From: Bacteroidota bacterium
GTDB taxonomy: Bacteria; Bacteroidota; Ignavibacteria; Ignavibacteriales; Melioribacteraceae
Reading direction: 5' to 3'
Assembly: GCA_023447335.1 (NCBI GenBank)
Contig: JAEXOD010000009.1
Location: 1 to 18,932 of the forward strand
DNA length: 18,932 nucleotides
Program-made: the position numbers and the translations under genes
The notes under the pieces: model-generated
What the model was told of the DNA's origin: nothing
Database searches by the model: none
What the model saw: only the letters and a program-made list of their open reading frames with translations
Part shown: one piece after another, positions 12,237 through 18,932 of the stretch
Numbering within the stretch: position 1 is the stretch's first letter
How the letters are laid out: every line of letters begins with the position of its first letter

Positions 12237-14420
12237 ATGTTTGAGGAAAAAATGATTAAAAAAATTGAAATGGGTGATAAGGCAAGTTTTAGAGATAAGA
12301 CAGAATTGATTACTGATAAAAAAATTAATTTGATCTATGGTCTGAATGGTACTGGGAAAACCACTATTTCAAATTACTTATCCGATACAACGAATAAAAA
12401 ATATAATAATTGTTCAGTTATTAAAGAAAATGGCGAAAGAATTTTAGTGTATAATCAAAGATTTATTGATGAAAATTTTTATCAATCAAATGTACAAAAA
12501 GGTATTTTTACGTTATCTAAAGAAAATAAAGAAATAGAAATTAAAATTAAAGATTTAGAATCCCAAAAACTGAAGATTGAAGGTGCTATAAATGAAAAAT
12601 CCTTAAAGAAGACGGATATTGATAATGAAATTGAAAGAGTTACAAGAAATTTCGAAGATATAGTGTGGCAGATAAAAGGGGAATATTCTGGTGGTGATAG
12701 ATTACTAGATTTTTGTTTAGAAGGAGTTAAAAGTGAGAAAAAGAAATTAGCAAATAAATTAATAGAGATTGAAGTGCCAAGTGATGAAATAAGTTATGAT
12801 ATTGAGTCATTAAAAAATGAATCCAAAATTTTTAAAAATAGCAAAACTGAATTTTACTCTATTCAAGAAAAAATAAAATTTGATGGAGGGTCAGTTGAAC
12901 TAAATAGAATATTTCTACAACCTATCATTGGAAATGATAATAGCGAAATTTCATCATTAATAAATATGCTAGATAACTCTGACTGGGTTAAACAGGGTTT
13001 AAGGTATATTCCTCAAAATTCTCACAGCTTAAGTAAATGTCCATTTTGCCAAAATGATACTATTGATTCAGATTTTATTAAGAAACTTAATGATTACTTT
13101 GATGATAAATATAAAAAGAGCATTGAATATATAAATTATTTAAGGAAGAATTATATAGAAAAAAAAGAGACAATTCCTAACTTCTCAATAGATATACCTG
13201 AATTTTTAACTGAGGAGTATAAATTGAGAATTCAGGAAAAGGTTTTATTTCTTAATAATGTAATTTCTAAAAATTTAAGTTTAATTGATGAAAAATTAAA
13301 ATACCCAAGTAATATTATAAATCTTGATGAAACAACAGAAATAGTTGTGCAGATAAATGATTTAATAGAACAGTTAAACTGCTCTATAAATGAGTTAAAT
13401 GAAAAAATTAGTAATAAATTAGCAACAAAAGAAGAAATAAAGAAAAAATTTTGGAATCTCATGAGGTTACAATATGATTCAAATATTTCTTCTTATAAAA
13501 AGGATATTTCATTTTTTCAAAAGAAACTAGATGGAGTAAAACAAGAAATTAGTAAATATAGATTGGAGATAGATCGTGTTGAAAAATTAATAAAGGACAT
13601 GCAAAAAAGAACAGTTAATATAAGTGATTCGATAGAAAATATTAATAAAAGGTTGTTTGATCTTGGGATAAGTGATTTTAGTATTAAAGAGTATGACAAA
13701 GCAACTTATAAATTGGTTAGAGGCGAAAGTGATGAAGATATATTCAGATCGCTAAGTGAAGGTGAAAAAATGCTAATAAGTTTTTTATATTTTATTGAAC
13801 TATGTCATGGTAAACAAAGTGTTGAGGAGATAAATACTAAAAAAATAATTGTTATTGATGACCCAATTTCAAGTCTCTCTCATATTCATGTCTTCAATAT
13901 TGGGACATTAATTAAGAGAATCTTTTTTAATTCTGAAAAATTTGAACAAGTTTTTGTGTTAACACACAGTTTATATTTTTTTTACGAATTAACCATCTTA
14001 AAACAAAAAGATAGAGAAGAAAAGCAGAAACTTTTTAGAATAGTTAAGCTGGGAAATGGAAGTAAAATTTTACCAATGCATTATGAGGAGATACAAAATG
14101 ATTATCAGTCATATTGGTCAATTATTAAAAATAAGGATTGTCCTAATGCATTAATAGCAAATTGTATGAGAAACATTATTGAATACTTTTTTAATTTTAC
14201 AGAAAAATACGATTTAAATAACTTGTTCCAGGAGGTATTAAAAGAAGAAAAATATCAACCATTTTATAGATACATTAACAGAGAATCACATTCAATAGGA
14301 CAAAATATTTTTGATTACAAAGAGTTCGATTACGATATCTTTTTTGAAGCATTTAAATTAGTATTTGAGCAAACAGGTTATATAAAGCATTTTAATAAGA
14401 TGATAAAAAAAATTAAATAA
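12237..14420 (+). CDS. rloC: PrrC/RloC-like anticodon nuclease with ABC-type ATPase
   Basis: The 727-residue protein belongs to the AAA_13 group that includes PrrC and RloC. Walker A is GLNGTGKT (35-42). A long coiled coil (about 90-460) is interrupted by CPFC (Cys268/Cys271), placed like the zinc hook of RloC. The ABC signature RSLSEGEK, Walker B IIVIDDP with SSLS, and the H-loop FVLTHS follow. Near the C-terminus Arg645-x3-Glu649 and His685 match the Arg-Glu-His triad of PrrC in order and spacing (320/324/356 there), about the same distance from the end. In the prr locus the nuclease is kept silent by its type I enzyme and cleaves a tRNA anticodon loop when phage disables that enzyme; the same gene position (S, then ACNase, then R) suggests the same here. 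Start: ATG 12237, or ATG 12252, which has GAGG five bases upstream. Confidence 0.82.
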   Translation: MFEEKMIKKIEMGDKASFRDKTELITDKKINLIYGLNGTGKTTISNYLSDTTNKKYNNCSVIKENGERILVYNQRFIDENFYQSNVQKGIFTLSKENKEIEIKIKDLESQKLKIEGAINEKSLKKTDIDNEIERVTRNFEDIVWQIKGEYSGGDRLLDFCLEGVKSEKKKLANKLIEIEVPSDEISYDIESLKNESKIFKNSKTEFYSIQEKIKFDGGSVELNRIFLQPIIGNDNSEISSLINMLDNSDWVKQGLRYIPQNSHSLSKCPFCQNDTIDSDFIKKLNDYFDDKYKKSIEYINYLRKNYIEKKETIPNFSIDIPEFLTEEYKLRIQEKVLFLNNVISKNLSLIDEKLKYPSNIINLDETTEIVVQINDLIEQLNCSINELNEKISNKLATKEEIKKKFWNLMRLQYDSNISSYKKDISFFQKKLDGVKQEISKYRLEIDRVEKLIKDMQKRTVNISDSIENINKRLFDLGISDFSIKEYDKATYKLVRGESDEDIFRSLSEGEKMLISFLYFIELCHGKQSVEEINTKKIIVIDDPISSLSHIHVFNIGTLIKRIFFNSEKFEQVFVLTHSLYFFYELTILKQKDREEKQKLFRIVKLGNGSKILPMHYEEIQNDYQSYWSIIKNKDCPNALIANCMRNIIEYFFNFTEKYDLNNLFQEVLKEEKYQPFYRYINRESHSIGQNIFDYKEFDYDIFFEAFKLVFEQTGYIKHFNKMIKKIK

Positions 14421-14424
14421 AATT

Positions 14425-16833
14425 ATGAACGAAGCAGAAACTAGAGCGGAATTAATAGACCCCCAACTGAAAGTAAGCGGCTGGGGCGTAGTTGAGTATT
14501 CAAAAGTTCTTAGAGAATATAAAATAACCGAAGGACAACTACAAAGTGGTGGTTTGCGTAGTAAACAACTGAAAGCAGATTACGTATTAGTTTATAAGGG
14601 AATAAAACTTGCCGTTATTGAAGCGAAAAGTGATATTACCGAAGCAACTGAAGGAGTTTCACAAGCCAAACAATATGCAGAAAAGTTAAGTCTTGATATA
14701 GCTTATTCTACTAACGGAAATAGTATTTATTTAATAAATATGCGCACGGGAAAAGAAGAATATGTAAATTCTTTTTATACACCCGAAGAATTATGGAATA
14801 TAGTTTACAGTGACTGCGATTTTTGGCGTGATAAATTTTCTTCAATTCCGTTTGAAGATAAAAGCGGTTCAAGACAGCTAAGATATTATCAGGAGATTGC
14901 AGTCAGAAAAGTTCTCGAAGCTTTAATTAGTAAGCAAAAAAGAATCTTGCTAACACTGGCTACGGGTACAGGGAAAACTGAAATCGCTTTTCAAATTGCA
15001 TGGAAGCTATTTAATGCTAGATGGAATTTGTTGAACTTTAACTCAAAAACACTTGTAAGTGAGCATCGCCCCAGAATTTTGTTTTTGGCAGATAGAAACA
15101 TTTTGGCAAACCAAGCATTTAATAACTTCTCCTCATTTCAGGAGGATGCTCTTGTAAGAATTGACCCAAGTCAAATAAGAAAATTAGGAGAAGTGCCTAA
15201 AAACGGTAGTATATTTTTTACAATATTTCAAACTTTTATGACGGGAACCGACGAGGATGGAGAGCCTGCTCCTTATTTCGGAAATTACCCTTCTGATTTT
15301 TTTGACTTTATAATTATTGATGAATGCCATAGGGGTGGTGCCAAAGATGAGAGTGAGTGGCGAGGAATTTTAGAATACTTTTCTCCCGCCGTTCAACTTG
15401 GATTGACAGCAACTCCAAAACGTCAAAACAATATAGATACATACAAATACTTTGGCGAACCCGTATATGTGTATTCATTAAAAGAAGGAATAAATGACGG
15501 ATATTTAACCCCATTCAGAGTTAAAAGAATTCAAACGACAATTGATGAGTATATTTATACAAGCGATGACAGTATAATAGAGGGTGAGGTTGAGCAGGGC
15601 AAAATTTATGAAGAAAAGGATTTTAACAAAAGCATAGAAATAATAGAAAGGGAAAAGAAAAGGGTAAAAATATTTTTGGACGAAGCAGACCAAAACGAAA
15701 AAGCGATTATATTCTGTGCCAATCAAAACCATGCCGCATTAATTAGGGATTTGGTTAATCAATTAAAATACTCTAAACATCCAAATTATTGTGTAAGAGT
15801 AACCGCAAACGACAGTATAATCGGAGACCAATATTTAAGAGAGTTTCAAGACAACGAAAAAACAATACCTACCGTATTGACAACGTCACAAAAACTTTCA
15901 ACGGGAGTAGATGCAAGGAATATCAGAAATATAGTATTGATACGTCCCATAAATTCGATGATTGAGTTTAAGCAGATTATAGGTAGAGGCACCCGCCTAT
16001 TTGAAGGAAAAGAATACTTTACGATATATGATTATGTAAATGCTTATCATCACTTTGCAGACCCCGAATGGGACGGAGAGCCATTACCTGAACCATGTGA
16101 AATATGTGGTCAATTACCTTGTGTTTGTGAAAAGGACCAAAAAACAAAAATATGCTCGAAATGTGGAAAAAATCCATGCGAATGTGAAAAAGCAGAACCG
16201 AAAGAATGTTCTGTATGCGGAAACAAACCCTGTACATGCATCAAAAAAGTTAAGATAAAACTATCGGACGGAAAAGTAAGAGAAATACAACATATGGTAG
16301 CCACTACTTTTTGGAGTCAAGAGGGTAGTATAATGTCCTCGCAGGAATTTATGGAGAAATTGTTTGGAAAATTACCTGATTTATTTGATGATGAAAAAGA
16401 GTTGAGAAAAATATGGGGTAATCCTATAACCCGAAAAACATTGCTTGAAAAATTAGAAGAGGCTGGTTTTAACAAGAAAGATTTAAAAACTTTACAAAAA
16501 TTGGTTAAACTTGAAAAAAGTGATTTGTTTGATGTATTGGAATACGTATATAATAGTTCTATCAAGTCGCTAACTCGGGAAGAAAGAGTGAGTAAAGCTA
16601 AACCCAATATATTTACATTATTAAATGAAAAGCAAAAGGAGTTTATAGAATTTGTATTAAGTAAATATATTGAATCGGGAGTTGATGAATTGGACAGAGA
16701 CAAATTGCCGATATTATTGCAAAACAAATACCAGTCGTTGGAAGATGCCCGTTTGGAATTGGGAGAAGTAAAAGAAATAAGTGAATTATTTATTGATTTT
16801 CAACAATATTTATATGATTTGGATGTAGCATAA
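14425..16833 (+). CDS. hsdR: Type I restriction endonuclease/translocase subunit with Cys-rich insert
   Basis: The 802-residue protein contains an N-terminal PD-(D/E)XK nuclease (Asp52, Glu66-x-Lys68 in VIEAKSD), a superfamily 2 translocase with Walker A ATGTGKT (Gly181-Thr185), DECH (299-302), LTATPKR, and motif VI QIIGRGTR (517-524), and the EcoEI-type R C-terminal domain. All catalytic residues are intact. Between motor and C-terminal domain (about 556-606) there are three successive Cys modules of the form CxxCGxxPCxC (first Cys is 558), probably binding zinc. Length matches the EcoEI/EcoAI R subunits. It starts four bases after the anticodon-nuclease gene stop, without a clear SD, so it is likely translated by coupling. 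It needs HsdM and HsdS to cut unmodified DNA. Confidence 0.95.
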   Translation: MNEAETRAELIDPQLKVSGWGVVEYSKVLREYKITEGQLQSGGLRSKQLKADYVLVYKGIKLAVIEAKSDITEATEGVSQAKQYAEKLSLDIAYSTNGNSIYLINMRTGKEEYVNSFYTPEELWNIVYSDCDFWRDKFSSIPFEDKSGSRQLRYYQEIAVRKVLEALISKQKRILLTLATGTGKTEIAFQIAWKLFNARWNLLNFNSKTLVSEHRPRILFLADRNILANQAFNNFSSFQEDALVRIDPSQIRKLGEVPKNGSIFFTIFQTFMTGTDEDGEPAPYFGNYPSDFFDFIIIDECHRGGAKDESEWRGILEYFSPAVQLGLTATPKRQNNIDTYKYFGEPVYVYSLKEGINDGYLTPFRVKRIQTTIDEYIYTSDDSIIEGEVEQGKIYEEKDFNKSIEIIEREKKRVKIFLDEADQNEKAIIFCANQNHAALIRDLVNQLKYSKHPNYCVRVTANDSIIGDQYLREFQDNEKTIPTVLTTSQKLSTGVDARNIRNIVLIRPINSMIEFKQIIGRGTRLFEGKEYFTIYDYVNAYHHFADPEWDGEPLPEPCEICGQLPCVCEKDQKTKICSKCGKNPCECEKAEPKECSVCGNKPCTCIKKVKIKLSDGKVREIQHMVATTFWSQEGSIMSSQEFMEKLFGKLPDLFDDEKELRKIWGNPITRKTLLEKLEEAGFNKKDLKTLQKLVKLEKSDLFDVLEYVYNSSIKSLTREERVSKAKPNIFTLLNEKQKEFIEFVLSKYIESGVDELDRDKLPILLQNKYQSLEDARLELGEVKEISELFIDFQQYLYDLDVA

Positions 16834-16871
16834 AACAAGATGTTTAAATTATGGAAAGTGTTTTATTTACT

Positions 16872-16885
16872 AAACAATATTGTTT
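16872..16885. promoter_or_regulatory. 14-bp perfect palindrome upstream of the GIY-YIG gene
   Basis: AAACAATATTGTTT is exactly self-complementary and lies 39 bases after hsdR and 164 bases before the GIY-YIG start. TTGTTTGATG, which overlaps its right half (16880-16889), recurs at 16937-16946. It could be an operator; AT-rich palindromes of this length can also be chance. The rest of 16834-17048 is AT-rich without other clear signals. Confidence 0.3.
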
Positions 16886-17048
16886 GATGCTAACAATTAA
16901 AATGTTTGTAATTATTGAAATACATATATTGAAGTCTTGTTTGATGATTATATTTTTTGATTTTTTTATATCAGCTCTCTTAAGGATTATTTTTATTAAC
17001 GAATAAATTACAAATACAAAAACAATGTTAAAATAGAAGAGGTGTTTT

Positions 17049-17792
17049 ATGTTAAATGAAGTCATTGAAAAATTTCCACCTGAAGTAATAGAACAATTGG
17101 GGTATTATGTTTATAGACTCATTGATCCGAGAAATGGTGAAACATTTTATGTTGGAAAAGGAAAAGCAAATAGGGTTTTCGACCATGTTAAAGAGAATAT
17201 CCTTGAAGAAGAAGAAGAAAATATGAAATTGAAAAGGATACGTGATATAAAGTTGGCTGGATTTGAAGTTGGACATATTATTCACCGTCATGGGCTTGAT
17301 GCAAAAACTGCCGAACATGTTGAGGGGGCTTTAATCGATTGTTTCCCTGGATTATCCAACATTTCAAATGGTAAGGGAAGTGGTGATTATGGTGTAATGA
17401 ATGTTGTCGAAATAATAAAAAAATATACTGCTCAAATCGCAGAAATAAGACATAAACTAATCCTAATTAATATTAACAGAAGTGCTCTCGATAAGAACAT
17501 TTTGGATGCTACTAGATTTGCTTGGAAAGTTAATATTAATAAAGCAAAAAAAGCAGAATATATTTGCGCTACTTATCTTGGACTGATTAGAGAAGTCTTC
17601 ATAGCAAAAGAGTGGTTAAAAGCAACACCAGAAAACTTTCCCGAGTTTCCTTTTGCAAGTTCAGATTCAGGTCGCTATGGATTTGTAGGTAGTATTGCCC
17701 CCGATGATATACAAAATGTTTACAAAGGAAAAAGATTGCCCGATTCAATGAGAAAAAAAGGTGCTGCAAACCCAATCAAATATACGTATTGA
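17049..17792 (+). CDS. LEM3-like GIY-YIG nuclease domain protein
   Basis: The 247-residue protein carries an N-terminal GIY-YIG domain of the LEM-3/Ankle1-like type: YYVYRLIDP (residues 19-27, the GIY strand), FYVGKGKANRVFDH (33-46, the YIG part with Arg42 and His46), and Glu92 in AEHVEGALID as the metal-binding acid. The rest (about 140-247) is a separate module (FAWKVNINKAKKAEYICATY, GRYGFVG, GKRLP, GAANPIKY) common in bacterial relatives but of unknown function; it may recognise nucleic acid. The key nuclease residues are present. The start is supported by GAGGTG four bases upstream. Position at the end of the defence island and before a TIR gene suggests a defence role, which is inference. 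Confidence 0.82.
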   Translation: MLNEVIEKFPPEVIEQLGYYVYRLIDPRNGETFYVGKGKANRVFDHVKENILEEEEENMKLKRIRDIKLAGFEVGHIIHRHGLDAKTAEHVEGALIDCFPGLSNISNGKGSGDYGVMNVVEIIKKYTAQIAEIRHKLILININRSALDKNILDATRFAWKVNINKAKKAEYICATYLGLIREVFIAKEWLKATPENFPEFPFASSDSGRYGFVGSIAPDDIQNVYKGKRLPDSMRKKGAANPIKYTY

Positions 17793-17811
17793 AAATTAAA
17801 AGTGAATGTAG

Positions 17812-17833
17812 AAGATTGAATTATTTTAATCTT
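17812..17833 (+). terminator. Possible weak terminator after the GIY-YIG gene
   Basis: AAGATT (17812-17817) pairs with AATCTT (17828-17833) around a 10-nt loop, followed by TTAATAA. The 6-bp AT-rich stem makes this a weak candidate. Confidence 0.25.
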
Positions 17834-17914
17834 TTAATAATGAATGCAACTTCTATTTGGAATAGTCCCAAATTATGAATTAAATTTTTATATTATAACA
17901 TCAGGCTACTAAGA

Positions 17915-18802
17915 ATGGGATTTACGAGAGATAAATACAAAGAAAGACTATTTTTTAATAGTGAAGAGATAAATTCCGAAGATGGTGAAGTATTTGATTT
18001 AGTGTCTTCAAAATTTGCAGATACCCCCATGAATGAACTTCCATTAAGGATAAAAGTACAGCTATGTGATAAAATTATTGGTTCAAAGGAACTTATAGGG
18101 AGAAGTCCATATGCCATTTTCGAGAAAATCAAAAAAAACAAATTCATCATTTATTGTTCGGTACCAATATTTTTACCCGAATCAAGTGATAAAAAAGGTA
18201 ATGACAGTTATTTTAAAGGTATAATTACAAAATATGAAGAAAAGCTATCAGAATTTGTAACTAATGATAAAATCAGCAATATTGGGTCGAATATTTATGA
18301 AGAAATTGCTTATTTCAATTTTTGTTTATATGTTGAAAATCAAACTTTAATAAATGCAGAGACTCTTGTTTCAAAACTAATAGATAATTTGGAATCATCA
18401 ATTTCTCCACCAACTCTTTTTATTTCTCACGCATCAGAAGATAAACCGTTTGTTGATAAACTTTTTGAAGAGTTAGATAAATATAATTACAATATTTGGT
18501 ATGATAAACATGAAATTCTTGTTGGTGATTGTATTGTTGAAAAAATTAATGAGGGTTTGAAAAAATCGGATTATTTAGTAATTGTTTTATCCGCGATTTC
18601 GATTAAGAAAACTTGGGTAAAACGAGAACTAAATTCTTTTTTAGCAGATGCTTTAAGTAAAGACGATTTAAACATATTGCCTGTTTTGCTAGAAGAATGT
18701 GAGATTCCAATTTTAATAAATGATATTAAATATGCGGATTTTAGAAAATCATTTGAGGAGGGTTTTCTTGCCCTTAACCAATCAATTAGAAAAAAACTAT
18801 AA
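17915..18802 (+). CDS. TIR domain protein with unrecognised N-terminal half
   Basis: The 295-residue protein has a C-terminal TIR domain (about 165-295): LFISHASEDKPFV (168-180), NIWYDKHEILVGD, LVIVLSAISIKKTWVKREL, with Glu238 four residues after Trp234 in the position of the catalytic Glu of NAD-cleaving TIRs, and an LPVLLEECEIP segment. Residues 1-160 (with GRSPYAIFEKIKKNKFIIYC and a predicted alpha/beta mix) match nothing I know and could be the sensor or regulatory part. No signal peptide or membrane segment, so cytoplasmic. No SD is seen before ATG 17915. The 122-base gap from the GIY-YIG gene leaves open whether both are co-transcribed. NAD depletion upon infection is the likely action, by analogy with other bacterial TIR defence proteins. 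Confidence 0.85.
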   Translation: MGFTRDKYKERLFFNSEEINSEDGEVFDLVSSKFADTPMNELPLRIKVQLCDKIIGSKELIGRSPYAIFEKIKKNKFIIYCSVPIFLPESSDKKGNDSYFKGIITKYEEKLSEFVTNDKISNIGSNIYEEIAYFNFCLYVENQTLINAETLVSKLIDNLESSISPPTLFISHASEDKPFVDKLFEELDKYNYNIWYDKHEILVGDCIVEKINEGLKKSDYLVIVLSAISIKKTWVKRELNSFLADALSKDDLNILPVLLEECEIPILINDIKYADFRKSFEEGFLALNQSIRKKL

Positions 18803-18846
18803 ATCAATTAGAGATTACTAAAAACACTCTTTTTTATTCCGAATAG

Positions 18847-18861
18847 TTAGACTATGTCTTA
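18847..18861 (+). repeat. Palindromic repeat TTAGACTATGTCTTA, right copy
   Basis: One mismatch to the copy at 1408-1422. It lies 45 bases after the TIR stop codon. The last 130 bases of the window contain no gene; they end in a GTACACCCCGTAC inverted repeat cut off by the window edge. Confidence 0.35.
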
Positions 18862-18932
18862 CAGGTTTTTAAGTTATTTAAGTGATATTAATAGACTACT
18901 AAATTCTAAAAACTCTTGTACACCCCGTACAC

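Noticed and set aside
12237..14420. Plain SMC/RecN-like repair ATPase
   Set aside because: Position between hsdS and hsdR, and the C-terminal Arg-x3-Glu and His at PrrC-like spacing, favour an anticodon nuclease.
16040..16304. Cys- or Phe-rich open frames overlapping the Cys-rich part of hsdR on both strands
   Set aside because: They are by-products of the repeated Cys codons in the hsdR frame.
1..18932. CRISPR array, insertion sequence, integrase or transposase
   Set aside because: No regularly spaced repeats and no recombinase motifs were seen on either strand.

Overview
The window (about 18.9 kb, AT-rich) looks like an accessory region of a Bacteroidota- or Ignavibacteria-like bacterium. 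The hints are a secreted beta-helix protein of the type common in that group, small lipoproteins, several genes without a clear Shine-Dalgarno site (SD), and two candidate promoters with the Bacteroidota -7 motif TAnnTTTG. No rRNA, tRNA, CRISPR array, integrase or transposase was seen, so the taxonomic call is only suggestive.

Layout. Everything from 1 to 7075 is read on the minus strand and everything from 7217 to 18802 on the plus strand, diverging from 7076-7216. (a) 1-1268 is a secreted beta-helix gene whose frame is broken at a run of eight G; both halves stay open and its 3' end lies outside the window. (b) 2729-1503 is a two-gene lipoprotein operon ending in a hairpin terminator. (c) 2730-3145 has no gene but carries a 166-bp imperfect inverted repeat and a second foldable element. 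(d) 7075-3146 is a tightly packed seven-gene phage- or plasmid-like operon: GS-fold amidoligase, double zinc-finger protein, stand-alone class II glutamine amidotransferase, 25-residue membrane peptide, Gam-like DNA-end-binding protein, probable OB-fold ssDNA-binding protein, DUF932 protein. (e) 7217-18802 is a defence island: HEPN/MNT pair, DUF1016 (YhcG-type) nuclease, a type I restriction-modification operon (hsdM, 72-residue unknown, hsdS, PrrC/RloC-like anticodon nuclease, hsdR), a LEM3-like GIY-YIG nuclease and a TIR protein.

How it works together. In the minus operon, glutamine-derived ammonia from the amidotransferase probably feeds the amidoligase, with the zinc-finger protein as a likely partner or targeting factor, while the Gam/SSB/DUF932 genes resemble a phage DNA-metabolism module. 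In the defence island the type I enzyme and the anticodon nuclease have the same gene order as the E. coli prr locus (M, S, ACNase, R), so the nuclease is probably held silent by the restriction complex and released when a phage inhibits it. The flanking HEPN/MNT, DUF1016, GIY-YIG and TIR genes would add independent defence layers. The least explained parts are the amidoligase/zinc-finger/amidotransferase/micropeptide set, the 72-residue protein between hsdM and hsdS, the GIY-YIG plus TIR pair with an unrecognised sensor half, and several strong inverted repeats.
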